From JADLGJ01 sp031423615 (GTDB lineage: Bacteria; Omnitrophota; Gorgyraeia; Zapsychrales; JANLHA01), in contig JANPFV010000106.1 of assembly GCA_031423615.1 (NCBI GenBank), positions 1 to 64,000 of the forward strand: a DNA stretch of 64,000 nucleotides, in the 5' to 3' direction. The translations under genes and the position numbers were made by a program. Below the pieces are notes generated by a model that did not search any database, was not told the origin of the DNA, and saw only the letters and a program-made list of their open reading frames with translations. Below, piece by piece: positions 16,435 to 23,670 of the stretch. The stretch's first letter is position 1; each line of letters starts with the position of its first letter.

Positions 16435-16554
16435 TTAGTGACACCCCCGCAGGACAAATAAAAAAAATAAAATTGGTAAAGGTACACCTATAAGCCATAG
16501 GAAGGCCCAACCCACTCGGCCCTGCTCACTTCTAATTCTTTCAATACATTTCAT
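16435..16554 (-). CDS. 39-residue small membrane protein
   Basis: A short gene preceded by AAAGGAGAGG with good spacing to ATG at 16554. The product begins MKCIERIRSEQGRVGWAF, followed by a single hydrophobic helix with the motif LWLIGVPLPILFFLF and ends LRGCH. Small proteins with a W.LGVP.P...LF.LRGC pattern recur in Gram-negative stress loci, and I recognise the pattern but know no function. It lies 20 bp after the glycosyltransferase stop and 42 bp before the DUF883 gene, in line with operon membership. Confidence 0.75.
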   Translation of the reverse strand: MKCIERIRSEQGRVGWAFLWLIGVPLPILFFLFVLRGCH

Positions 16555-16574
16555 TAGCCTCTCCTTTCTTATTT

Positions 16575-17954
16575 TTATTTAAAGGCCAACCATCTCCACA
16601 GGGATCGGGAAACGGCTGTGGCCCCGCTTCTTTTCTTAACGTTCGATTGCGGTGACAGTGGCGTGTTCACATCGTTGCTCGCCGGAGTCCCTAATGCGGG
16701 AGAAAGCATTGCTCCCGCCGCGTTAGTTAAATTTCTGACCAAATCCCACTGTGTTTTGATCATCCGTGTCGTCCGGCTCCACGGACTGTCTTGCACATTC
16801 TTCCGAAAAAAACCTTCTACAACCAGATTGACGTAAACTTTTAAAGCCCGCTGAGCGCATTTTTCCATCGAAAATTCCTGCGCGGTTTTAAGACAAGCTT
16901 TTTTGATTGTTTCGACCGCTTCGTCGGATTGTTCCGCCAGCCATTGCAACGCGCTCACAAAATCATCCGTAATTTCACGAGGCAATAAACGCCCATTGAT
17001 ACCGTCGGAAACAACTTCCCGAACACCCGGAGCATCCACAGCCACGACCGGGACCTGCGCGGCCATGGCTTCGGTTATGACCAGGCCCTGCGTTTCGCTT
17101 TGAGAAGCAAAAACAAAAACATCCATCGCATGATAGGTGTCCACAAGGTCTTGCCCTTTGACGACACCAACCATACGCAGCCGATCGCCTACCCCTTCCT
17201 GAGTCATGATCTCCCTGATCGCTTCTTCCGACGGACCTTTACCGCCGACAAGATAATAAGCCCGCGGTTCTTTTTTCATAAATTCCGCTACCGCGCGGCT
17301 GACAAATTCCAAGTTCTTTTCCGGAGCCAATCGCCCCACATGGCCAATGACAAAAGCATCTTTGGGAATATTTTGTTTCTTGCGAAAACTGTGACCGTCT
17401 CCTAAGGCAAATTTTTCCAAATCGATCCCCGTGGGAACAACTTCGATGGGTGTAGTTACCCCGCGTTCTTTCATCAAGCGCATCACACTTTCGCTAGGTG
17501 CGAAAGCCTGATCAGCCAAATTGGCATAACCCGTGGAAAGCTCGATGACAAATCTCTTTAACGCCTCATCATTGCCGGGAACATAATGAACATTTTCTTC
17601 ATATAAAGTGTGGTGGGTGAAAACGAGCGGCACATTAAATTTCGCAGCCAGGCGCAACGCTGTATCTCCGATGAGAAAAGGATGATGGGTGTGAATCAAA
17701 TGCGGTTTAAAATCGCCCAGCGCTTCGGTCAACGCTCCGGGGATGGGCAATTCGACCGAAAAATCTGACCCATTAAACTTTTGTATTGCAGGTATACGGA
17801 TCACTCCTTCCTCCGGCTTCATATCAGGATATTCCGGCGCGACGATGCGGACATCGTGTCCTGCTTTCCGGTATTCCTTCGTAAAGTTTTCCACCGACCT
17901 TTCCAGTCCGCCCAATAAAGGTTTATACGTATTCGTCATCATGATAATATTCAT
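16575..17954 (-). CDS. Glycosyltransferase family 4
   Basis: GT-B fold retaining glycosyltransferase of 459 residues. Residues 1-390 are the two Rossmann lobes: the N-lobe start TNTYKPLLGGLERSVENF, the HVGRLAPEKNLEF sugar-nucleotide-binding start of the C-lobe at about 205, and the EX7E motif Glu287/Glu295 (ETQGLVITE). The closest pattern I recognise is the diacylglycerol glucosyltransferase group (HTHHPFLIGDTAL, FTHHTLYEENVHYVP), which would make membrane glucolipids. The last ~65 residues are a polar, low-complexity tail with a terminal SLWRWLAFK. It overlaps the upstream glycosidase gene by 4 bp. Acceptor is inferred, not proven. Confidence 0.87.
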   Translation of the reverse strand: MNIIMMTNTYKPLLGGLERSVENFTKEYRKAGHDVRIVAPEYPDMKPEEGVIRIPAIQKFNGSDFSVELPIPGALTEALGDFKPHLIHTHHPFLIGDTALRLAAKFNVPLVFTHHTLYEENVHYVPGNDEALKRFVIELSTGYANLADQAFAPSESVMRLMKERGVTTPIEVVPTGIDLEKFALGDGHSFRKKQNIPKDAFVIGHVGRLAPEKNLEFVSRAVAEFMKKEPRAYYLVGGKGPSEEAIREIMTQEGVGDRLRMVGVVKGQDLVDTYHAMDVFVFASQSETQGLVITEAMAAQVPVVAVDAPGVREVVSDGINGRLLPREITDDFVSALQWLAEQSDEAVETIKKACLKTAQEFSMEKCAQRALKVYVNLVVEGFFRKNVQDSPWSRTTRMIKTQWDLVRNLTNAAGAMLSPALGTPASNDVNTPLSPQSNVKKRSGATAVSRSLWRWLAFK

Positions 17955-20272
17955 TGTTTTCCCTCTGCTTTAAAAGAAGCCACCGCCGTTGTTTTAAAAA
18001 CTTCCGCGTCCTTTAGACGTTCTTCTTTCTTTATTTCAATAAAATTCTTATCTTCATCCGCCGTCCTTTTCAAATAACCGGGCAAATGAATTTCGATCCT
18101 TGGAGCATCTCCATACCATTGAGCGTCCCAAGAAATTTTTATCTTTTCGCCACAGGTGATCGTGACCGCGATTTTCCCGAAGACGGTCAAGGTATGACCA
18201 AAATAAATCGGGCTGTCTTCAACAAGCCAGCCTTGCGGAATCCCGGAACATAAAATGACGGTCTTCTCCGTTTCTTCCTCGCGGACAAACATATTGCGGA
18301 TCATCTGAATCCATTCCGCGGAAGCCCAAATATGTTGCCCGTCGCCCATGCACCCGCCCAACGTTTGGGGATGGATCGCTTCGGGCCACTGTCCCGTCGG
18401 GCTGGCCAATTGGGCCACCGCATTGACAATTTTAAAAAATTCTGGATTTCCCGCACGCAAAAGCACTTGGGCCACGTGTAATGTCAAATAAGCATTCAAA
18501 CCCGAATGGCTGATTTCGTGATAAAAAGCGCCGCTTAAGAAACACTTTTTTAAAAGATATTTGGCTGTGGCTAAAATTCTCGGGTCATCGCCCCGCCAAA
18601 TTTGTAACGGATAACTGCCAACGATCGAACCGATGGCGCCCGTATCCATTCTCCGATAAGGCGATGCCGGGATAGCCAAATCATTGGTGCGCACCTTGAC
18701 TAAATCCAAACTTTCTTCTATGGACTTTAATAAATCCTCTGCTCCCGCCGTAAGTTTCTGAGCGAGATCTTGGTCAAAACTTCTCAATAAAACCGCGGCT
18801 GACTTTAATCCCGCAACACCCCAGAAATCATCCCAATAATAAAAATCATTGGGCCCAAAATGTTCGGCGCTAAAACCGGCCGGTAAAAGTCCGGTATGCG
18901 GAGCTTTGTGCTTGGGAAAGACCCTTTTTTTCTGGATCCATTTGGCCCCGCGACTTAACGCAATAAACCATTCCGGTTTGCACGGCTTATTCGTCAAAGT
19001 GCAATATCGCTCCATACTCCACAACGCTTGTCCGTTGGAATCCCATTCCCCGTCTTGAGAACGAAAATATCCCGAGGGCATTTGGCGGTCTGGAAATAAA
19101 TCCAGGATCTTTTCTACATTTTTCAACATTCCGACGTTGATCATGGTATGAAGAATAAAAGCGGCGTCGCGAAACCAAAATCTTTTATAAATGAACGGGC
19201 CCGGAAAGATATCTCCCGGCGAATGCAAGACCAAAGCCCGCAAGTTGACCTCATACAAAAATTGAAAAAGCTTGTCGGGTATTCGCAGTTGACAATGGCC
19301 GTCAAGACTTTCGTTCCAACCGGTGATCGTTTTGACCGGATTTTTAGACAAGGGAATATATACGACAACTTCTTTGTTAACATCCGGCTCGACATCATAA
19401 AGGGCTGCGGCAGCCGCCATTCCCACCGGACATGTGATCTGGGTTTCATCATTTTGCGGCTCTCCCGCCACCGATAAAAGGATTTGTTGCGATATATCTC
19501 CCTGATGATAATTAGAAAAGATATAACGGGACGGCTTCTCGGAAAGCTGAACGTCCTTTTCTTGATTTATTCTCCATCCTTCCGAATCCGAAAGACGCTG
19601 AATGTGCTCAATAAAACTCACGCCTTCCGGGTTATAAGGACGCAGACAAACAATGAGCCAGCTTTTGTGCGGAACCTTGGCCTTAAAGACCACTTTGCAC
19701 GTCGGTACACCATTCCTCATTTCAACTTCCGCTGAGGAGGTCAGAGTCATATCTTCAGATTTTGACGTCGTCACAATCTGAAAAGTCCCGCCATATTCCG
19801 CTTCCTGATGGGCGTTGGCTGTCCGTGAGGGAAACAAGGACGGCTTATCAACGGCCATAATCCAGCCGTCGACTGACCAGCTGTCCCAAAAAGGAGTAAC
19901 CAAGCCTCGGGGATCGACCAAAGGATATTCCGGATAATCCGGCAAACCAATGGCTGTCCAATTCCGATTGGTCATGTTGATATGACTGATACTAAAAGCC
20001 CGCGGGATAAAGGATTTATCTTTGGGATCGAATTGAAGATTGACCCAATAAGGCCAAACCCAATCGAGATTATGCTGAATCGCCTGGCTGTTGATCAATC
20101 CCCGGGCTTGCAAAATAGAACCCGAGCGCAAAAGTTCGGTGGGCACCCAGACCTCAGCGGGTTTAGCAAAACGCTGCAAATGAGAAAAAAGCAAAACCGG
20201 ATCCATAAACCCTTTGGATTTTGCTAATCGCGTCAAGATAAAATTCCAAAACGATCCTTTATGCAAGGGCAT
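17951..20272 (-). CDS. Six-hairpin (alpha/alpha)6 glycosidase, debranching/trehalase-like
   Basis: A 773-residue cytosolic enzyme (no signal peptide). An N-terminal beta-sandwich region (about 30-350) precedes an (alpha/alpha)6 barrel whose start is marked by FIYKRFWFRDAAFILHTMIN, the R-D-A motif of GH15/GH37/GDE-type barrels. Further barrel motifs are FYYWDDFWGVAGL, EISHSGLNAYLTLHVAQ, GQWPEAIHP and HIWASAEWIQMIRN. A short C-terminal beta domain follows. It lies in an operon with a diacylglycerol-type glucosyltransferase and BON protein. Substrate is unknown: glycogen-debranching-like or alpha-glucosidic solutes are candidates. Overlap with the GT4 gene is 4 bp. Confidence 0.72.
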   Translation of the reverse strand: MPLHKGSFWNFILTRLAKSKGFMDPVLLFSHLQRFAKPAEVWVPTELLRSGSILQARGLINSQAIQHNLDWVWPYWVNLQFDPKDKSFIPRAFSISHINMTNRNWTAIGLPDYPEYPLVDPRGLVTPFWDSWSVDGWIMAVDKPSLFPSRTANAHQEAEYGGTFQIVTTSKSEDMTLTSSAEVEMRNGVPTCKVVFKAKVPHKSWLIVCLRPYNPEGVSFIEHIQRLSDSEGWRINQEKDVQLSEKPSRYIFSNYHQGDISQQILLSVAGEPQNDETQITCPVGMAAAAALYDVEPDVNKEVVVYIPLSKNPVKTITGWNESLDGHCQLRIPDKLFQFLYEVNLRALVLHSPGDIFPGPFIYKRFWFRDAAFILHTMINVGMLKNVEKILDLFPDRQMPSGYFRSQDGEWDSNGQALWSMERYCTLTNKPCKPEWFIALSRGAKWIQKKRVFPKHKAPHTGLLPAGFSAEHFGPNDFYYWDDFWGVAGLKSAAVLLRSFDQDLAQKLTAGAEDLLKSIEESLDLVKVRTNDLAIPASPYRRMDTGAIGSIVGSYPLQIWRGDDPRILATAKYLLKKCFLSGAFYHEISHSGLNAYLTLHVAQVLLRAGNPEFFKIVNAVAQLASPTGQWPEAIHPQTLGGCMGDGQHIWASAEWIQMIRNMFVREEETEKTVILCSGIPQGWLVEDSPIYFGHTLTVFGKIAVTITCGEKIKISWDAQWYGDAPRIEIHLPGYLKRTADEDKNFIEIKKEERLKDAEVFKTTAVASFKAEGKQ

Positions 20273-20313
20273 TTCTCCTCCCCAAGTTGGCTGACTTCGT
20301 TATTCGATGATGA

Positions 20314-20931
20314 TTACGGATGACGGACTAAAATATTATTATTCACCTTGCCGAAACCCACAAAGGTGCCGGCTTTATCTCCTGCGGTCATTTTTTCTTG
20401 GTCGCTGGAAACATATCCTTCCAGAGTGACAATACCGTTTGTGGTTCTGACATGGATATTCTCTATCCCATCCGCTAAAGATCCTTCTTTCCGAAGAGCG
20501 CGTTCAATATCCGTCGACATTTGTTTATCGGCATAGGGATAGCGGGGACCATATTTTGAAAAAGCAAAGCTTCGCGGAATTTCCCCAATTTCATCTTCAA
20601 TGGTCGGAGCGCTTTCTTCTTCTCCTACCGGAAGAAAATCTTCTTGCGCTTGGGACAGACAGTTCTCCGCACGCGGGGCGGGTGTTTGCGGATCAGGTTT
20701 CCCGATATCGGGAACCTCCGAGGGTTGGGTCCCGGGTTTACCCCGATTTTCGTCGGCGGCTATTCTCGACAAACCCACAGGAAGCTGAGTGTTGGGATTG
20801 CCTTCATCAATGAACCGGGAGACCGGATCAGAAATGGCTGGATCATTTTTCCTTTCCCCTTTCTTTTGCTCATAAATATTCTTTCCTTTTTCTGTGAGCT
20901 GGTATCCTTTACGTTCCTTGGAATTTTCCAT
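20314..20931 (-). CDS. BON-domain protein with long disordered N-terminal half
   Basis: A 205-residue protein without signal peptide. Residues ~1-125 are polar and proline/glycine-rich (probably disordered). The C-terminal ~75 residues are one BON domain (ALRKEGSLADGIENIHVRTT, GIVTLEGYVSS). BON domains bind membranes or polysaccharide surfaces and are typical of OsmY-type stress proteins. Start at 20931 is set by GGGAGG five bases upstream. A longer reading frame beginning at 21009 runs across the preceding small gene and is rejected. Second gene of the CTTAAT-box operon. Confidence 0.8.
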   Translation of the reverse strand: MENSKERKGYQLTEKGKNIYEQKKGERKNDPAISDPVSRFIDEGNPNTQLPVGLSRIAADENRGKPGTQPSEVPDIGKPDPQTPAPRAENCLSQAQEDFLPVGEEESAPTIEDEIGEIPRSFAFSKYGPRYPYADKQMSTDIERALRKEGSLADGIENIHVRTTNGIVTLEGYVSSDQEKMTAGDKAGTFVGFGKVNNNILVRHP

Positions 20932-20950
20932 AACAGCCTCCCTTGTTCTT

Positions 20951-21049
20951 TTATTGTTTGATGAATCCTTGGGGTCGGGTCCAAGGGGATAATAATCGTC
21001 CCACTCCATAAACGATAAAACTGATCATGATAATCAATAGCTGTCCCAT
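20951..21049 (-). CDS. 32-residue small membrane protein, first gene of the stress operon
   Basis: Thirty-two codons from ATG 21049 to TAA 20951. AAAGGAAG lies four bases before the start. The product begins with a hydrophobic stretch (MGQLLIIMISFIVYGVGRLL) followed by a short polar tail SPWTRPQGFIKQ, so it is a likely single-span membrane peptide. It is 119 bp downstream of a CTTAAT-box -10 hexamer and 19 bp before the BON gene. No homologue recognised; the good ribosome-binding site and position argue that it is translated. Confidence 0.6.
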   Translation of the reverse strand: MGQLLIIMISFIVYGVGRLLSPWTRPQGFIKQ

Positions 21050-21167
21050 ATCGCTTCCTTTCGTATAAACCTTACTTTTTAATCTGTAACCATTTATATT
21101 CTTGTTTCATATTCTTGTCCTCGCACTGTTAAGAAATTTAATATCATCGAGTTATATATATAGCGGT

Positions 21168-21212
21168 ATGTTACAAAATGATGCATTAAGAGAGTATTAA
21201 GTTTGAATTAAT
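21168..21212 (-). promoter_or_regulatory. CTTAAT-box promoter of the 11-kb stress operon
   Basis: On the minus strand, three half-sites in register: ATTAAT (21212-21207), CTTAAT (21201-21196) and CTTAAT (21190-21185), each 11 bp apart. After exactly 11 nt follows the -10-like TAACAT (21173-21168). The N5 before the last half-site is ACTCT. It lies just downstream of the terminator of the preceding BON operon, as expected of a promoter for the next transcription unit. Confidence 0.68.
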
Positions 21213-21234
21213 TCACTTCTCTTTTCCGTCTACA

Positions 21235-21270
21235 CAAAAGAAACCCGTCTTGGCATAAACCAAAACGGGC
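21235..21270 (-). terminator. Intrinsic terminator after the triple-BON gene
   Basis: Arms 21244-21253 and 21260-21269 form a 10-bp stem (one G-U pair in the minus-strand RNA) with a 6-nt loop, followed on the minus strand by TTTCTTTT. It is 20 bp beyond the stop of the triple-BON gene. Confidence 0.85.
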
Positions 21271-21289
21271 TTCTCACTTAACTCCTCAA

Positions 21290-22045
21290 CTATATAACGT
21301 CCATCTTGTTATCGACACCCTTCACTCCCTTGATGTCATTGACAAGCTTACTCACTAAAGCTTTTTGAGCTTCATTGTTGGCTTTTCCTTCAACGGTGAC
21401 GACACCATCCCGGGTTTCAATTTGGGTTTTGATGGCACTGGTAGAACGATGGGCCCCTAACGCTCCCTTGACCTGAGCGGTGATGGAGGCGTCGTCAATA
21501 TTCTCATTTTTCTTATTGACCATTTTTTCATCTTTGACAACATTGATGTTATTCACGATACTTTTAACACCTTCGATATCCTTGGTGTATTCAGCCGTCA
21601 GCTCTTTTTGAGCTTCGCTGGCCGCTGTTCCTTCCAACGTAACGATGCCATCTGTGACATAGACCTTGGTGTCGGTGGCACTGACATTACGATGAACTAA
21701 AAGAGCCGCCTTGACCTTGATGCTGACCCAGGCATCCGAATTTTCAGCCGGGCGTTCTCCTGTGGTCTTTATCTGATTGTCAACGCGGGTCACTCCCGGT
21801 AAACTGGCGGCCGTATTTTCAGCCAAGGTGCGTTCATTGTCATCTGCAACCGTACCTTTAAGTGTCACCACACCGTTTTCGGAATGAACATCGACTTTAT
21901 CGTCTTTAAGATAGGTCTTGAAGACATACGAGCTTTTGATCGAATTGACCGTGCGATCATCGGTATCACTGGCGCGGACCACCGCGCTGGTCATGACAAC
22001 GGCAATCGCCGCTGCGAGAATAACTGGAAGATGATTGACTTTCAT
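21290..22045 (-). CDS. OsmY-like periplasmic protein with three BON domains
   Basis: A 251-residue exported protein. The N-terminal signal peptide (MKVNHLPVILAAAIAVVMTS, cleavage near VRASD) is followed by three BON repeats at roughly 33-98, 108-178 and 187-251, each with the GVVTLKGTV / GIVTLEGTA / GVVTVEGKA strand. E. coli OsmY has two such domains and is a periplasmic chaperone induced by osmotic and stationary-phase stress. The start at 22045 is supported by AAGGAGT; a longer frame that overlaps the DUF1328 gene is rejected. Second gene of the DUF1328-BON operon, ended by an intrinsic terminator. Confidence 0.9.
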   Translation of the reverse strand: MKVNHLPVILAAAIAVVMTSAVVRASDTDDRTVNSIKSSYVFKTYLKDDKVDVHSENGVVTLKGTVADDNERTLAENTAASLPGVTRVDNQIKTTGERPAENSDAWVSIKVKAALLVHRNVSATDTKVYVTDGIVTLEGTAASEAQKELTAEYTKDIEGVKSIVNNINVVKDEKMVNKKNENIDDASITAQVKGALGAHRSTSAIKTQIETRDGVVTVEGKANNEAQKALVSKLVNDIKGVKGVDNKMDVI

Positions 22046-22071
22046 GTGCTTAACTCCTTGTAGGTTGATGG

Positions 22072-22245
22072 TTATGTTCTTTTGCTGAAAATAAATAATC
22101 CGCCCATAAGTAATAAAACGGCGGTGATAATGAAAATAAAAAATAGAACTTGGGCAATGCCTAAAGCCGAACCAGCGATATTGGTGTACCCCAGCATGGC
22201 TGCAACAATGGAAACCGCAAAAAATATGAGTGACCACTTTAACAC
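22072..22245 (-). CDS. DUF1328 (YtjA) family small membrane protein
   Basis: A 57-residue protein starting at GTG (22245) just after a near-perfect ribosome-binding site AAGGAGG. The sequence MLKWSLIFFAVSIVAAMLGY followed by IAGSALGIAQVLFFIFI is diagnostic of DUF1328/YtjA, two membrane helices with a G-x-AG-A-G motif. The family is common in stress loci and has no defined function. The gene is first in an operon with the triple-BON gene 26 bp downstream, and its promoter carries a CTTAAT box. Confidence 0.9.
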   Translation of the reverse strand: MLKWSLIFFAVSIVAAMLGYTNIAGSALGIAQVLFFIFIITAVLLLMGGLFIFSKRT

Positions 22246-22343
22246 TGCATCCTCCTTGGTTAACGGTTAAGAAGCCTCTCTACGGATTTCAAAATATCGT
22301 CCTCCTTTAAATAAAGACCGAAATGAACTCCATCAACGCCCCC

Positions 22344-22388
22344 AAGTTAGCAGAGGAAATATTAAGGGACGGTTAATTAAGGATTAAT
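22344..22388 (-). promoter_or_regulatory. CTTAAT-box promoter of the DUF1328-BON operon
   Basis: On the minus strand, half-sites ATTAAT (22388-22383), ATTAAC (22377-22372) and CTTAAT (22366-22361) at 11-bp pitch, then exactly 11 nt, then TAACTT (22349-22344). The spacer contains CCTCTG at the same place as in the PLDc_N promoter. Located between the dps terminator and DUF1328. Confidence 0.68.
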
Positions 22389-22390
22389 TT

Positions 22391-22430
22391 TGAAAAATAA
22401 CCCTCTTGCAACTTCCGTTACAAGAGGGTT
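22391..22430 (-). terminator. Intrinsic terminator after dps
   Basis: AACCCTCTTG (22399-22408) and CAAGAGGGTT (22421-22430) form a 10-bp perfect stem with a 12-nt loop, followed on the minus strand by ATTTTTCA. It closes the PLDc_N-GtrA-Dps transcription unit. Confidence 0.82.
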
Positions 22431-22469
22431 AAGAGGGCGCCATTTCTAGACGCTTTTTTTTACTGTAAT

Positions 22470-22940
22470 TTATTCTAGATAGGATCTTAACATCCAAGCC
22501 ATTTTTTCATGGTCTTCCATAAGGCCGGTCAAGAAATCCGTTGTCCCCTGATCTTCGTATTTCTCATCACAGTCTTTAATATCTTTACGAAGCTCACCGA
22601 TGAGAGTTTCGTGATCCTCTAAAAGGATCTTAATCATTTTTAAAGCCGGCGGCTTTTCTAAACTCTCCGTAAGACGGGTCTTTTGCAAAAACTCTTTTAA
22701 CGTCCCGGACGAATTTTCACCCAATTGACGAATCCTCTCGGCAAGAGAGTCGACGATTTCTTGCATTTCCTTGTATTGCTTTTCCAAAAATTCATGTAAT
22801 TCTAAAAAACTGGGCCCGCGCAAATTCCAATGGTAGTTCAATGTTTTGGTATAGAGAACAAATTCATCGGCCAACAAAATATCCAAGATTTTTGCTACTT
22901 TTTGTCGGTTTTTTTCGGTGATGCCAATATTTGGTTTCAT
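22470..22940 (-). CDS. dps: Dps family DNA-protecting ferritin-like protein
   Basis: A 156-residue mini-ferritin that oxidises and stores iron and protects DNA from peroxide. The intersubunit ferroxidase site is visible: His37 (NYHW), His49 and Glu53 (LHEFLEKQY), Asp64 and Glu68 (IVDSLAERI), matching H51/H63/D67/D78/E82 of E. coli Dps with Glu for Asp67. The N-terminal tail is short and lacks the lysine-rich extension used for DNA binding in E. coli, so DNA binding is uncertain. AAAGGAGG precedes the ATG. Third gene after PLDc_N and GtrA, under the upstream CTTAAT box, and followed by a terminator. Confidence 0.93.
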   Translation of the reverse strand: MKPNIGITEKNRQKVAKILDILLADEFVLYTKTLNYHWNLRGPSFLELHEFLEKQYKEMQEIVDSLAERIRQLGENSSGTLKEFLQKTRLTESLEKPPALKMIKILLEDHETLIGELRKDIKDCDEKYEDQGTTDFLTGLMEDHEKMAWMLRSYLE

Positions 22941-22969
22941 GACGCCTCCTTTGAATTAATGAATTCTTC

Positions 22970-23359
22970 TTATGCCATCCGAGAAGGAATGACCTTAAAG
23001 ACCCAGAACTTAAAACAAAAATAACTGACCAAGCTTGAAACGATCGTTGCCATGACCACCGCCAAGCCGACCTGCTGCGGCCAGGTATTGATCATCATTT
23101 GATTCACAAAAATATTAATTCCCAAAGCCGCAAAGTTCACAATCCAATAGCGACCCATTTCTGAACCCGAGCCTTGCTTTTGCTTGAAGGTCCAATATTT
23201 ATTAAGCCCATACCCTAGAATGCCAGCGCATGTGAAAGACGTTCCTTTAGCCACACTAAAAGGGAGCCAATGAATCAACAAAAAATAAATCCCGAAATCC
23301 GTGGCCGTGACTAAAATTCCCGCTATCAGAAAGCGCAGCATCTCCTTTTGCGAATTCAT
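22970..23359 (-). CDS. GtrA family membrane protein
   Basis: A 129-residue protein with four membrane helices. It matches the GtrA family pattern: RFLIAGILVTATDFGIYFLL at the N-terminus, GYGLNKYWTFK after helix 2 and SYFCFKFWVFK at the end. GtrA-like flippases move undecaprenyl-linked glucose across the inner membrane for modification of surface polysaccharide or teichoic acid. No glycosyltransferase partner is adjacent, so substrate is unclear. The gene is 7 bp downstream of PLDc_N and 29 bp upstream of dps, suggesting co-transcription under stress. Confidence 0.87.
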   Translation of the reverse strand: MNSQKEMLRFLIAGILVTATDFGIYFLLIHWLPFSVAKGTSFTCAGILGYGLNKYWTFKQKQGSGSEMGRYWIVNFAALGINIFVNQMMINTWPQQVGLAVVMATIVSSLVSYFCFKFWVFKVIPSRMA

Positions 23360-23366
23360 CAGAACA

Positions 23367-23534
23367 TTATCCCTTAGGTTTCATCAATAGGAAATAAAGT
23401 CCCATGCCAAGAACCGGCAGAAGAATGATCAAAACGACCCATAAAGCTTTTTGGGTCCCTTCGAGCGAACTTTTCAAAACATCGACGATAGCAATAATGT
23501 CGAGAATTAAAATAATAACGCCAATTATACCCAT
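23367..23534 (-). CDS. PLDc_N-domain small membrane protein
   Basis: A 55-residue protein with two membrane helices and the PLDc_N signature (PF13396), as in the N-terminus of cardiolipin synthases: ILDIIAIVDVLKSS, KALWVVLIILLPVLGMGLYF. It lacks any phospholipase D catalytic domain. GGGGAGGG upstream of the ATG at 23534 supports this start; an alternative ATG at 23561 would add nine residues. First gene of the operon with GtrA and Dps, 43 bp downstream of a CTTAAT-box -10 element. Confidence 0.85.
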   Translation of the reverse strand: MGIIGVIILILDIIAIVDVLKSSLEGTQKALWVVLIILLPVLGMGLYFLLMKPKG

Positions 23535-23576
23535 ACGACCCTCCCCACCTGTGTCCTTCATTTTAATATTTGCAGA

Positions 23577-23610
23577 ATAGTAACAGAGGCTAGATTAAGA
23601 GAAGATTAAA
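23577..23610 (-). promoter_or_regulatory. CTTAAT-box promoter of the PLDc_N-GtrA-Dps operon
   Basis: On the minus strand, TTTAAT (23610-23605) and CTTAAT (23599-23594) at 11-bp pitch, then exactly 11 nt containing CCTCTG, then TACTAT (23582-23577) as the -10. The N5 between half-sites is CTTCT, identical to the trehalose-operon box. Confidence 0.68.
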
Positions 23611-23670
23611 TCAGCAGAGAAAGCGAAGACATAAACCGGCGGGAACTCGAAAAAAAATTTATAATTTCAA

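Noticed and set aside
20932..21009. N-terminal extension of the BON protein starting MEWDDYYPLG
   Set aside because: Overlaps the 32-codon gene in another frame; the ATG at 20931 has a strong GGGAGG site.
21128..21142. GTTAAG ... TTTAAT pair downstream of the 21185 box
   Set aside because: Pitch is 9 bp and there is no properly placed -10 element.
22046..22237. 64-residue extension of the triple-BON protein
   Set aside because: Cys/His/Phe-rich, antiparallel to nothing functional and lies over the clearly recognisable DUF1328 gene; the signal peptide begins at 22045.
22259..22272. GTTAAC and GTTAAG close to the DUF1328 start, similar to CTTAAT-box half-sites
   Set aside because: Spacing is 7 bp, not 11, and no -10 hexamer follows at 11 nt; they lie just upstream of the ribosome-binding site.
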